NCBI RefSeq assembly: GCF_900103935.1
Contig: NZ_FNIC01000006.1
Location: 186,001-250,000, forward strand
Reading direction: 5' to 3'
Source of the DNA: Nocardioides szechwanensis
GTDB lineage: Bacteria > Actinomycetota > Actinomycetes > Propionibacteriales > Nocardioidaceae
Length of the DNA stretch: 64,000 bases
Every line of letters begins with the position of its first letter. Within the stretch, counting starts at the first letter, position 1. Under the pieces are notes generated by a model that was given only the letters and a program-made list of their open reading frames with translations, searched no databases and was not told the origin of the DNA. Shown here one piece after another: positions 1 to 8,572 of this stretch. A program made the translations under genes and the position numbers.

Positions 1-267
1 CTGGGCGCGGCCGCCGTGGTTGGCCGAGGCCTTGAGGTCGGCGGCCTGGAGCAGGGTGTCGACGGAGTCCTTCTTGGCCGCCTCGACGAAGCCACAGGTG
101 TTGACCAGGACCGTGTCGGCCTCGCTGGGGTCGTCCACGAGCCGGAAGCCGTCAGCCTCGAGGCGACCGGCGAGCTCCTCGGAGTCGACCTCGTTGCGGG
201 CACAGCCAAGGGTCACCATCGCTACCGAGAGCAGCTCGGGGGCGGGAGTCGTCGTGTGGGTCGTCAT
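1..267 (-). CDS. rimO: Ribosomal protein S12 methylthiotransferase RimO, N-terminal part (cut by window edge)
   Basis: Only the first 89 codons lie in the window. The translation has the MiaB/RimO N-terminal (UPF0004) signature: a [15 protein letters not shown] segment with the first cluster cysteine, then [20 protein letters not shown] with the second. The family methylthiolates Asp of ribosomal protein S12, using two 4Fe-4S clusters and SAM. RimO is preferred over MiaB because of the ARNEVDSE and [11 protein letters not shown] wording, which is typical of RimO. The ATG at 267 is preceded by GGAGG with normal spacing. In actinobacteria rimO normally follows ftsK and the RodZ-like gene directly; here about 8 kb of other genes separate them. 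Confidence 0.88.
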   Translation of the reverse strand, partial: MTTHTTTPAPELLSVAMVTLGCARNEVDSEELAGRLEADGFRLVDDPSEADTVLVNTCGFVEAAKKDSVDTLLQAADLKASANHGGRAQ

Positions 268-315
268 AGTCGCCTCCGAGTATGACGGCCCGGGCGCGAC
301 CGAGGCGAAACGGCG

Positions 316-741
316 TCAGTGAGCGTAGCGGGGGCGGGTGCCCGGCTTCACCGCGAGCACGGGGCACTCGGCGTCCAGGATGACCCGCTGCGCCACGCTG
401 CCCATCAGCAGCTTGCCCACGGGCGTACGGCGTCGGATGCCGAGCACGATGAGGGTGGCGTCCACCTCGGCGGCGACGGCGAGCACCGCCTCTGCGACGT
501 CCTGGGCCACCACCTGCCGCACCTGGACCACGTCGTCACCGCCGGGGAGCGCGGCCGCGAGGGTGCGGCGTACCTCCTCGAGCTGGTCGCCGCTGGCGAA
601 GCGCAGGTCGACGAGCTTGTCGCCCTTGCTGGCGTTGACGAGGATCACCCCGCTGCCGTCGAGGGCCGCCTCGGCGGTGGCGTGCTCCACCGCGACCTGT
701 CCGAACTCGTCGGGAGTCCACCCGACCACGATCCAGCTCAT
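316..741 (-). CDS. Universal stress protein (UspA family)
   Basis: A single UspA domain of 141 residues, the usual size. It starts with a beta strand, [11 protein letters not shown], and ends with the nucleotide-binding signature [33 protein letters not shown], the G-2x-G-9x-G-S/N type ATP-binding pattern, so an ATP-binding member is likely. Its ATG overlaps the tctA stop by four bases, so it is probably the last gene of the tctCBA transcript. Family members are cytoplasmic stress or energy-status proteins; the target here is unknown. Co-transcription with a carboxylate importer is the only context clue. Confidence 0.85.
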   Translation of the reverse strand: MSWIVVGWTPDEFGQVAVEHATAEAALDGSGVILVNASKGDKLVDLRFASGDQLEEVRRTLAAALPGGDDVVQVRQVVAQDVAEAVLAVAAEVDATLIVLGIRRRTPVGKLLMGSVAQRVILDAECPVLAVKPGTRPRYAH

Positions 742-2270
742 CGGTTCACCTTCTCTTCGTCGCGTACGTCGATGTCGTCCGGCTCGAACCCCGCGGGCCG
801 GACCCGCGCGAGGACCAGGCGCAGGACCAGGGCCAGCGCCAGGATCACGTAGACGACGACCGCGAGCGGCTCGCCCAGCAGGCTGGAGTAGGCACCGTCG
901 GAGATCGCCAGTGCCTCACGGAGCTTGGTCTCCAGGATCGGCCCGAGGATGACGCCGAGGATCAAGGGCAGCACCGGCAGCCCGAAGCGGCGCATCGCGA
1001 GGCCGAGCAGACCGAAGGCCAGCAGCAGGGCGATGTCGAACGGGTCCAGGTTGACGCTGTAGGCCCCCAGGCAGGCGAAGAACAGGATGCCGGCGTAGAG
1101 CTGGGGCCGCGGGATCTGCAGCAGCTTGGCCCACAGCGGCGCCAGCGGCAGGTTGAGCACCAGCAGCAGGGTGTTGCCGATGAGCAGGCTGGCGAGCAGC
1201 GTCCAGACGAGGTCGGACTGCTCGGTCATGAGCTGTGGCCCGGGCTGGATGCCGTAGCCCTCGAGCGCGGCGAGCATCACCGAGGCGGTCGCCGTCACGG
1301 GGACGCCGAGCGCCAGCAGCGGGACGAACATGCCGGCGGCCGAGGCGTTGTTGGCCGCCTCGGGACCGGCGACGCCCTCGATCGCACCCTTGCCGAACTC
1401 GCCCTGGTCGCGGGCGAGCTTGCGCTCGGTCACGTAGGACAGGAACGTCGGGATCTCCGCACCGCCCGCGGGGATCGCACCGAACGGGAACCCGACCGCC
1501 GTGCCTCGCAGCCATGGCTTCCACGATCGCCGCCAGTCCTCGCGGCCCATCCAGGGCCGACCCACGGGGATGATCTGGAGCGGGTTGCGGCGGAGGTGCG
1601 CGGCGACCCACATGGCCTCGCCCAGGGCGAAGATGCCGACGGCCACCACGACGATGTCGAGACGGTCCACGAGCTGCGGCACGCCGAAGCTGAGCCGCGG
1701 CTGGCCGGTGTTGAGGTCGAGCCCGACGAGGCCGATCGAGAGGCCGAGGAACAGCGCCACCAGGCCACGCAGTCGCGAGCTGCCGAGCACGGTGGACGTC
1801 ATCACCAGGGCCAGCACGATGATCGCGACGTACGACGGCGCCCCGATGTCGACGGCCACGTCGGCGAGCATCGGCGCGAAGAGCGCGACCAGGAGGGTGC
1901 CGATGGTGCCGGCGATGAACGACCCGATCGCCGCGGTGGCGAGCGCCTGGGCGGCGCGCCCCGCCTTGGCCATCTTGTTGCCCTCGAGCGCCGTCATCAC
2001 CGACGCCGACTCCCCTGGTGTGTTGAGCAGGATCGACGTGGTCGAGCCGCCGTACATGCCGCCGTAGTAGATGCCGGCGAACATGATGAACGCCGAGGTC
2101 GGCTCGAGGCCGAACGTCACCGGCAGCAGCAGCGCGACGGCCATCGCCGGGCCGATGCCCGGGAGCACGCCGACGAAGGTGCCGAGCAGCACGCCGATCG
2201 CGGCGTACATGAGGTTCTCGGGGGTGACGGCTGCTTGCAGCCCGCCCCAGAGCAGGTCGAGGTCGCCCAT
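738..2270 (-). CDS. tctA: Tripartite tricarboxylate transporter, large permease TctA
   Basis: 510 residues, the usual TctA length, almost wholly hydrophobic with about a dozen predicted membrane spans. Family signatures are visible: [24 protein letters not shown] near the N-terminus and [16 protein letters not shown], followed later by the repeated-half motif [25 protein letters not shown]. TctA is the transmembrane translocation subunit that takes citrate-like or other carboxylate ligands from the TctC binding protein, driven by the ion gradient. It overlaps tctB upstream (ATGA) and the Usp gene downstream by four bases, so the set is translationally coupled. The substrate cannot be read from sequence. 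Confidence 0.95.
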   Translation of the reverse strand: MGDLDLLWGGLQAAVTPENLMYAAIGVLLGTFVGVLPGIGPAMAVALLLPVTFGLEPTSAFIMFAGIYYGGMYGGSTTSILLNTPGESASVMTALEGNKMAKAGRAAQALATAAIGSFIAGTIGTLLVALFAPMLADVAVDIGAPSYVAIIVLALVMTSTVLGSSRLRGLVALFLGLSIGLVGLDLNTGQPRLSFGVPQLVDRLDIVVVAVGIFALGEAMWVAAHLRRNPLQIIPVGRPWMGREDWRRSWKPWLRGTAVGFPFGAIPAGGAEIPTFLSYVTERKLARDQGEFGKGAIEGVAGPEAANNASAAGMFVPLLALGVPVTATASVMLAALEGYGIQPGPQLMTEQSDLVWTLLASLLIGNTLLLVLNLPLAPLWAKLLQIPRPQLYAGILFFACLGAYSVNLDPFDIALLLAFGLLGLAMRRFGLPVLPLILGVILGPILETKLREALAISDGAYSSLLGEPLAVVVYVILALALVLRLVLARVRPAGFEPDDIDVRDEEKVNR

Positions 2271-2779
2271 CAGAGGATTCCGTCCAGGATGCCGGGAGTG
2301 AGAGGGATGCCGAGGCCTTCGTGGAAGCCGTACCAGCTGCCCACCGCCAGCACGACGCCCACGATGACGTCGCGGATGACGGTGCGGCTGCCGAGGGACC
2401 AGGCAGCACCGGCGAACAGCACGGCGCCGGAGATGGCCCAGCCCAGGAGGTCGACCGTCACGACGGTGACGACCAGGACGCCCACGAGACGGGCGACGGT
2501 GACCCAGTCGGCGCGCTGTTCGAGGTCGACGTCCTCACCGCCCTCGACCTCGCCGCGGCCACCGGCCAGTGCCGAGAACACCAGGGCGACGGCCAGCACG
2601 ACCATGACCGAGCCGATGACGTAGGGGAAGACCTTGGGCCCGACCGGGTCGGCGAAGCCGACCTCGAGCCGGCTGGTGTCCCAGAGGGTGACCAGCCCGA
2701 TGACGCCGAGCACGGCCGCGAGGCCGAGCTGGGCGAGGTCGCGCTGTGCGTGTGTGTCTTCGACGTGGTGGGTGCTCAC
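2270..2779 (-). CDS. tctB: Tripartite tricarboxylate transporter, small permease TctB
   Basis: 169 residues with four predicted membrane helices: around the segments [39 protein letters not shown], the paired [20 protein letters not shown], and the C-terminal [15 protein letters not shown]. This is the TctB architecture; the protein helps TctA form the membrane complex. The GTG at 2779 overlaps the tctC stop (GTGA) and is chosen over a much earlier ATG that would lie deep inside tctC and add a basic, arginine-rich tail not found in the family. The stop overlaps the tctA start (ATGA). Confidence 0.9.
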   Translation of the reverse strand: MSTHHVEDTHAQRDLAQLGLAAVLGVIGLVTLWDTSRLEVGFADPVGPKVFPYVIGSVMVVLAVALVFSALAGGRGEVEGGEDVDLEQRADWVTVARLVGVLVVTVVTVDLLGWAISGAVLFAGAAWSLGSRTVIRDVIVGVVLAVGSWYGFHEGLGIPLTPGILDGIL

Positions 2780-3741
2780 AGCAGCCCGACCTCCTCCAGG
2801 GTCGAGGCGACGCGGGCGTCCTGGTCCTCCAGGAAGTCTCCGAACTCGTCGCCGGTCTTGAACTCGTCGATCCAGCCGTTCTTCTCCAGGGCGGCCTCCC
2901 ACTCGGGGGTGCCGTGCATCTCCTCCACGTAGGCGATCAGCTCGTCGCGACGCTCGTCGGAGATCCCCGGCGGCGCGAGGATGCCGCGCCAGTTGGTGAA
3001 CACCAGGTCGATGCCCGACTCGGTGAGGGTGGGGATGTCCTTGACCGACTCCCCTGTGAGGCGCTCCTCGCCGGAGACCGCCAGCACCCGCAGCTCACCG
3101 GCGGCGATCTGGCCCTCGAACTCGCCGAGCCCCGAGAAGCCGACCTGGATCTTGTTGCCGAGCAGGGCCGTGGTCAGCGGGCCGCCGCCGTCGTACGGGA
3201 CGTAGCGGAGCTCTGAGGGCTCGACCCCGACGGCTTCGGCGAGCTGCATCGGGAACAGGTGGTCGGGGCCGCCCGGGCTGGAGCCGCCACCGATGACGAC
3301 GCCTCCGGGGTCGTCCTCCCAGGCCGCGACCAGGTCGTCGATGGTCTTGAACGGTGAGTCCGCCGGGACCAGGACGCCTTCCTGGTCCTCGATCAGCTGG
3401 GCGATCGGGGTCGCATCGGTGAGCTTGTAGTCCAGGGCGAAGGAGTACGCCGAGCCGACCACGCCGAGACCGACCGTCATCAGGAGGTGGTCGTTGCCCT
3501 CCTCCCCCATCAGCCGCGTGAGGGCCACCGAGCCGCCGGCACCGAGGATGTTGGTGACCTCCATGGTGCCGTCGATGATCTGCTCGCCCTCGATCACGCC
3601 AACGGCGGCGCGACCCGTCTGGTCGTAGCCGCCACCCGGGCTGTTCGGGATCCACATTGCGATGTCCTGGCTGTCGTCTCCGCGGGTCACCCCGCACGCG
3701 GACAGGGCCAGGGCCAGCGCGACGATCGTGAGTGCCTTCAT
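2776..3741 (-). CDS. tctC: Tripartite tricarboxylate transporter, solute-binding lipoprotein TctC
   Basis: 321 residues. The N-terminus MKALTIVALALALSACG is a lipoprotein signal with lipobox LSAC, so Cys16 should be lipidated and the protein anchored outside the membrane. The body has Bug/TctC features: WIPNSPGGGYDQTGR near the N-terminus, the GGGSSPGGPDHLFP loop and RYVPYDGGGPLTTALLGNKIQ. It binds the carboxylate ligand and delivers it to TctAB. The ATG at 3741 is chosen because an upstream alternative would add a non-signal-like extension before the lipoprotein signal. It is divergent from the sensor kinase at 3807 with only 65 bp between, so the two promoters probably overlap. Confidence 0.93.
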   Translation of the reverse strand: MKALTIVALALALSACGVTRGDDSQDIAMWIPNSPGGGYDQTGRAAVGVIEGEQIIDGTMEVTNILGAGGSVALTRLMGEEGNDHLLMTVGLGVVGSAYSFALDYKLTDATPIAQLIEDQEGVLVPADSPFKTIDDLVAAWEDDPGGVVIGGGSSPGGPDHLFPMQLAEAVGVEPSELRYVPYDGGGPLTTALLGNKIQVGFSGLGEFEGQIAAGELRVLAVSGEERLTGESVKDIPTLTESGIDLVFTNWRGILAPPGISDERRDELIAYVEEMHGTPEWEAALEKNGWIDEFKTGDEFGDFLEDQDARVASTLEEVGLL

Positions 3742-3806
3742 GGGCCCAGACTCGCCCCGCACTGTGTCGTCCGTCACGCTTGGGTAACCAAAGGAGGTTG
3801 TGGAAC

Positions 3807-5450
3807 TTGTGGTCACGTCTGCGTCGCGCCGGCAGGCTGAGCCTGGCCGGGCAGTTCCTGCTGCTCCAGCTGGCCGTGCTGGTGGTCGTCGTGGCGGTCG
3901 CCAGCGTGGTCTCGGTGCGGCAGAGCGAGGCCGACTTCCGTGACACCCGCGGCGCCCGGCTCTCCGCCACCGCGGAGAGCCTCGCCAGCACCGACGCCGT
4001 ACGGGAGGCGATGGAGCAGCGCGACAACCGTGCCGCGATCGCGTTCTACGCCCAGCAGCGGGCCGACGACGTCGGCGCCTCGGCCGTCTACGTGACCGAC
4101 CCCGACGGGGTCGTGGTCTTCGGCACCGACCCCAACCGCACCGGTGAGTCCGTCGACCTCGGCAGCGGCGACGCCCTCGAGACGCGGTCGTGGACCGGGG
4201 ACATCACCGACCGGGGCCGCACCGCCATCGCGGCGACCGTGCCGATCCTCTCGGACAACGACGACGAGGAGGGCGGGCCGCCGGCGGGCACCCTGGTCGG
4301 CATCGTGGTCGTCACCGAGGACTACCCGCCGCTCACCGAGCGGCTCGGTCGCACGTTCGACGACCTCGTGCTCTTCCTCGGCATCGGCCTGGTGCTGGGC
4401 GTGGCCGGCTCGCTGCTGCTCTCCCGGCTGATCCGGCGCCGCACCCGTGGCCTGGAGCCGGCCGAGATCGCGGCCCTCGCCGACCAGCGCGAGGCGCTGC
4501 TGACCTCGATCCGCGAAGGTCTCGTCGCGGTCGGCCCCGACGGCCGGATCCTGCTGGCCAGCGACAGCGCCCGGGACCTGCTCGACCTGCCCGCCGACAG
4601 CCACGGCCGCCCGGTGACCGACCTCTCCCTGCCGCCGCGGGTGGTGGAGCTGCTGGTCGGCGCGGAGGAGGTGCGGGACGCACCCCTGGTCGTGGGCGGC
4701 CGGGTGCTCGTCCTCAACCGCAACCAGGTCGTCCAGGACGGCCGCGTCATCGGCACCGTGACCACGTTGCGCGACCGCACCGAGCTGCTGGCCCTACAGA
4801 GCCAGCTCAGCGCCCGCGAGAGCGTCACCGAGACCCTGCGGGCGCAGACCCACGAGTTCTCCAACCAGCTCCACACGCTGTCGGGCCTGCTCCAGCTCGG
4901 GGAGTACGACGACGCCGCGCAGGTCATCGGCACCCTGAGCCGCCGCCGGGCCGAGATCAGCGACGCGGTGCTGGCCCGCGTCCAGGACCCGGCCGTGGCC
5001 GCTCTCCTCGTCGCCAAGGTGAGCCTCGCGGCGGAACGCAACGTGGAGCTCGTGCTGCACGACGGCACGGTCCTGCCGCGGCTCGACCCGGACCTGTCGG
5101 CCGACGTGGGGTCGGTCGTCGGCAACCTCGTCGACAACGCGGTCGAGGCCGTGGTGTCGGCCCGACCGGTCCGCGGGGCCGGCGGCCGGGTGGAGGTCCG
5201 GCTCGGCCGCGACGGGGACGCGGTGGTGGTCCAGGTCGCCGACTCGGGTCCGGGTGTGCCCGCCGACAAGGTGGAGGAGATCTTCCGCCGGGGGTTCTCG
5301 ACCAAGCCCAGCGACGCCAGCGGCCGCGGTGTCGGGCTGGCTCTGGTCCAGGTGGTGTGCGAACGGCGCGGAGGCTCCGTGTCGGTCCACAATGACGGCG
5401 GCGCGGTCTTCACCGCGCGTCTGCGAGAGGTGGCCCGATGGAGGAGCTGA
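3807..5450 (+). CDS. DcuS/CitA/DctS-type sensor histidine kinase
   Basis: 547 residues. Order: a membrane helix at about 14-36, an extracytoplasmic PAS/Cache-like sensor of about 150 residues (DVGASAVYVTDPDGVVVFGTD), a second helix near 185-205, a cytoplasmic PAS domain (REGLVAVGPDGRILLASDSAR), a dimerisation helix with phospho-acceptor His349 in RAQTHEFSNQLHTLSGLLQLG, and a GHKL ATPase domain with N-box NLVDNAVEAV, DSGPGVP and GRGVGLALV. This is the HPK family of carboxylate sensors. The start is taken as TTG 3807 because AAGGAGG at 3791-3797 sits nine bases before it. It overlaps the regulator gene by 13 bp. Placed divergently from tctCBA, it most likely controls that uptake operon. Confidence 0.9.
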   Translation: MWSRLRRAGRLSLAGQFLLLQLAVLVVVVAVASVVSVRQSEADFRDTRGARLSATAESLASTDAVREAMEQRDNRAAIAFYAQQRADDVGASAVYVTDPDGVVVFGTDPNRTGESVDLGSGDALETRSWTGDITDRGRTAIAATVPILSDNDDEEGGPPAGTLVGIVVVTEDYPPLTERLGRTFDDLVLFLGIGLVLGVAGSLLLSRLIRRRTRGLEPAEIAALADQREALLTSIREGLVAVGPDGRILLASDSARDLLDLPADSHGRPVTDLSLPPRVVELLVGAEEVRDAPLVVGGRVLVLNRNQVVQDGRVIGTVTTLRDRTELLALQSQLSARESVTETLRAQTHEFSNQLHTLSGLLQLGEYDDAAQVIGTLSRRRAEISDAVLARVQDPAVAALLVAKVSLAAERNVELVLHDGTVLPRLDPDLSADVGSVVGNLVDNAVEAVVSARPVRGAGGRVEVRLGRDGDAVVVQVADSGPGVPADKVEEIFRRGFSTKPSDASGRGVGLALVQVVCERRGGSVSVHNDGGAVFTARLREVARWRS

Positions 5451-6106
5451 CGGTGCTCGTCGTCGACGACGACTTCATGGTGGCCTCGATCCACTCGCGC
5501 TTCGTGGAGCGCGTCGACGGCTTCCGGGTCGTCGGCGTCGCGGCCACCGCAGCCGCGGCCCTCGCCGAGGTCGAGAGGTTGCGGCCCGACCTGGTGCTGC
5601 TCGACGTACACCTGCCCGATGCCGACGGCATCGAGGTGCTGCGTCAGCTGCGCGGCTCGGGCAACGACGTCGGCGTGATGATGGTGACGGCGGCGCGGGA
5701 GGCCGACACGGTGCGCGCGGCCGTGGCCGGAGGTGCCGCGCACTACCTGGTCAAGCCGTTCGAGTTCGAGGACCTGCGCAGCCGCCTCGATGCCTTCGGC
5801 CGCGCCCACCGGGCGCTCGCGAGTGTCGGCGGCGCGGACCAGGCGGAGATCGACGCGGTCTTCGCCCCGCTCGGTGGGGGCCGGGAGGTCCTGCCCAAGG
5901 GGTTGAGCCAGGAGACGGCCGACCTGGTGCTCGCGGCGTTGGCCGACGGCACCGAGCTCTCCGCCGCCGAGTGTGCCGAGGTCGTCGGCATCTCCCGGGT
6001 CAGCGCCCGGCGCTACCTCGAGCACTACGCCGGCCTCGGGACCGTGAAGGCCCGCCTCCAGTACGGCGGCGCCGGTCGCCCGGAGCGTCGCTACCGCCCG
6101 GCGTGA
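5438..6106 (+). CDS. CitB/DcuR-type response regulator
   Basis: 222 residues. Receiver domain at about 4-120 with acidic pocket D10-D12, phospho-acceptor Asp56 in LVLLDVHLP and the conserved lysine in YLVKPFEFEDL. The C-terminal part, LSQETADLVLAALADGTELSAAECAEVVGISRVSARRYLEHY, is a helix-turn-helix of the CitB/DcuR class. It overlaps the kinase gene, forming a standard two-gene unit. By family precedent, phosphorylation in response to an external di- or tricarboxylate would switch on tctCBA, whose promoter lies at the other end of this two-gene unit. The stop is 12 bp from the convergent metalloprotease stop. Confidence 0.92.
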   Translation: MEELTVLVVDDDFMVASIHSRFVERVDGFRVVGVAATAAAALAEVERLRPDLVLLDVHLPDADGIEVLRQLRGSGNDVGVMMVTAAREADTVRAAVAGGAAHYLVKPFEFEDLRSRLDAFGRAHRALASVGGADQAEIDAVFAPLGGGREVLPKGLSQETADLVLAALADGTELSAAECAEVVGISRVSARRYLEHYAGLGTVKARLQYGGAGRPERRYRPA

Positions 6107-6118
6107 GACCGGATCAGC

Positions 6119-8515
6119 TCAGCGCACCCGGCGTACGACGGAGGCCAGGACTCCGGACCGGTCTATCCACATCGTCCGGATCCGGTGGGCTCCCTGCGGA
6201 ACCCGCAGCCTGAGGTCGAACTCCCCGAGGCCGAAGGCGCGGTCCAGCCGGACCTTCTCGACCACCTTGCCGTCGACGAGCACCTTGATCCACTCCGACG
6301 GACGACCGGGGCAGCCCGTGGCCGTGCCCGCCGGCGCCTGGCCGCAGCGGTCCGTGCGGTTGGGCACGCCGTCGTGGTCGGCGTCGGGGCAGCCCGAGGG
6401 CAGTGGGCCGCGCAGGCGCGGGCAGGCGTCGCCCGGGTCGGTCAGGCCGTCGCGGTCGGAGTCCTTGCCGATCGGCGTGACCTTGGCCCGCAGCGTGTAC
6501 GTCGTGCCGGCCGGACCGACGAAGGTCGGGTTGACCTCGAGGTCGATCGGGCCCTGGACACGGTCGAGCACGATCGTGTCGGGCTTGCCCCCGGAGCTGT
6601 AGACGGGGTCGCCCGCTCCGGCCTGGGCCGTCAGGTCGAGGTCGGAGGCCGGGTCCGACCAGTCGAGGCTGAGCTCGACCTTGCTCGGTGAGGTCACCGA
6701 CATCGAGAAGACGTGCGGGTCGGACACCAGGCTGCCGAGCCCGCCGTTGGTCTGCCCGACGGCGAACGTGTTGCCATCCGCGGCACGGAAGGAGACCGAA
6801 TAGGGCTTGGTGCCGGTGGGCGGCGACGCCTGTTCGGGGCCGTCGAGCTCGACCAGCTTGCGGCCGGTGACCACGATCCGCTTCCGGCCGGCCGGCGCGG
6901 TGTCGTCGACGTAGACGACGCGCTTGGCGTTCTGCACGGTCGAGGTGCTGCCGACGTAGTAGGGCGCGACGTTGCCGTAGGACTCCAGGTAGCGCCGCGA
7001 GATCTTGAAGGTGACGGTGCCGGCCGCGCGGTCCCAGTCGCTCACGCCGTCGAGGAAGACCTCGGCGCCGTTGTCCCAGGTGTTGGCACCGACGCTGGCC
7101 GGGCCGGTCGAGTCGAACCGCCGGCCGTTGACGATCAGGCTGTAGGCCGAGGTCCCGGTGGCGCCCGACGTCGGCGCGAGCTGCGCGACGTCGATCGTGG
7201 CCAGGACCGAGGTGTTGGTGACCCGGACGTCGAGCTTGCGCAGGTCGTTGAAGGGACTGTCGGAGTCACCGCTGCGGTCCACGAACGCGCCGTTGGCGCG
7301 CTGCGGCTGCTTGCCCTTCGGGACGTAGGCCGCGGTGCCGGTCAGCCGGACCCGGCCGTCCGGGGTCCGCGCGCTGCGCTGGAGGCGGAGCACCGGACGC
7401 ATCGTGGTCACCGGCGTCGGTCCCCAGCTCACCCGGGAGCCGGGAAGCACGCCCACGTCGGGCTGCGGGCAGTCGGTCGGCGAGCCGGTGGCCGAGGCAT
7501 AGATGTGGTCGCTCGGGCTCTGCACCTGGAACGGGTTGCGCCCGTCACCGGGGAAGTCGTTGGCCTGGAGCTTGTCGGCCCCGCTGACCATGCCGTCGCC
7601 GTTACGGTCGAGGTAGCCGCTCATCCGCAGCGCGAAGCCCTCGACATCGAGGCTGGAGACGCACTTGCTCAGACCCGGCGGGTCCTCGTTGTAGCTCATG
7701 ATGTCGTTGGTCGGGACCGGGCCCCAGGAGCCCTCGGCGCCGTCGCCGACATGGCCCACCGTGAGGCAGTGGCCGAACTCGTGGCTGACCAGGTCGAACA
7801 TGCTGAAGACCTCGGTCATACCCGGCACCGGGTCGATGGCGCCGTTGATCGCGAAGCAGACGTTGCCTCCCGCGCCGCCACAGTCCTCGACGTACGTGCC
7901 CGACCGCTCCTCGTGGTGGGAGTCGAAACCGGGCAGGTTCTCCCAGGCCGCGAAGTCGAAGGGGTTGTCGACGCCCAGGCACGGGACGCCCTGAGCGTCG
8001 TAGATGCCGAGCTCGCCGACGAACTGCGCCGGGTCGATGCCGATGCCGATGCCGCCGACCGGGTTGGTGCCCACCAGGACGATCTCGGGGTCGACCAGGG
8101 GGTACGTCGTGAACTCGCCGCTCAGCGCGTCGACGGTGATGTGGAAGTCGACCTCCGTGAGCCACGGCTGGCCCATCCGCCGGGCGAGCTGCTCGATCCC
8201 GCCCTCCCACATCTCCACCGACTGGCGCATGACGCGCATGTCGCGCTCGGCCGTCGGCGAGGCCGGCACCAGCACCAGGACGTCGACCTGAGGAGAGTCG
8301 AGGGCGTTGAGGCCGGTGCGCATGTGGAAGCACTGGTTGTCGGGGTTGTCGAGGTTCATGTCGCGGACACAGCCCGGCGGCAGGTTGCCGTCGCCGAAGT
8401 AGGACTGCGAGTAGGGACCGGTGGGCTGCGCGTCGGTGCCCGCGTAGGACACGGCGCCGCTCACGAGGACAACGGCAGTGACAACGGGCAGCAACAGTCG
8501 GAGGATCGCGCGCAC
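6119..8515 (-). CDS. Secreted zinc metalloprotease with thrombospondin type-3 like repeats
   Basis: 798 residues with an N-terminal secretion signal (RAILRLLLPVVTAVVLVSGAVSYA). Zinc site HEFGHCLTVGH gives His245, Glu246, His249 and His255, the HExxHxxGxxH metzincin pattern except that the third ligand follows V-G; a Met-turn candidate NDIMSYNED follows. Around residues 300-325 there is a calcium-loop-like YLDRNGDGMVSGAD. After several beta-rich segments the C-terminal region holds two Asp-rich thrombospondin type-3 like repeats (DSDRDGLTDPGDACP, DADHDGVPNRTDRCG) and a final beta domain. Likely a calcium-stabilised extracellular protease; the substrate is unknown. It stands alone between the tct regulator and the rodZ-like gene. 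Confidence 0.8.
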   Translation of the reverse strand: MRAILRLLLPVVTAVVLVSGAVSYAGTDAQPTGPYSQSYFGDGNLPPGCVRDMNLDNPDNQCFHMRTGLNALDSPQVDVLVLVPASPTAERDMRVMRQSVEMWEGGIEQLARRMGQPWLTEVDFHITVDALSGEFTTYPLVDPEIVLVGTNPVGGIGIGIDPAQFVGELGIYDAQGVPCLGVDNPFDFAAWENLPGFDSHHEERSGTYVEDCGGAGGNVCFAINGAIDPVPGMTEVFSMFDLVSHEFGHCLTVGHVGDGAEGSWGPVPTNDIMSYNEDPPGLSKCVSSLDVEGFALRMSGYLDRNGDGMVSGADKLQANDFPGDGRNPFQVQSPSDHIYASATGSPTDCPQPDVGVLPGSRVSWGPTPVTTMRPVLRLQRSARTPDGRVRLTGTAAYVPKGKQPQRANGAFVDRSGDSDSPFNDLRKLDVRVTNTSVLATIDVAQLAPTSGATGTSAYSLIVNGRRFDSTGPASVGANTWDNGAEVFLDGVSDWDRAAGTVTFKISRRYLESYGNVAPYYVGSTSTVQNAKRVVYVDDTAPAGRKRIVVTGRKLVELDGPEQASPPTGTKPYSVSFRAADGNTFAVGQTNGGLGSLVSDPHVFSMSVTSPSKVELSLDWSDPASDLDLTAQAGAGDPVYSSGGKPDTIVLDRVQGPIDLEVNPTFVGPAGTTYTLRAKVTPIGKDSDRDGLTDPGDACPRLRGPLPSGCPDADHDGVPNRTDRCGQAPAGTATGCPGRPSEWIKVLVDGKVVEKVRLDRAFGLGEFDLRLRVPQGAHRIRTMWIDRSGVLASVVRRVR

Positions 8516-8572
8516 GGGTGACCTTTCGGAGACGTCGCCAACTCAACGACGCCCGCGCGTGATCGTTATCGG

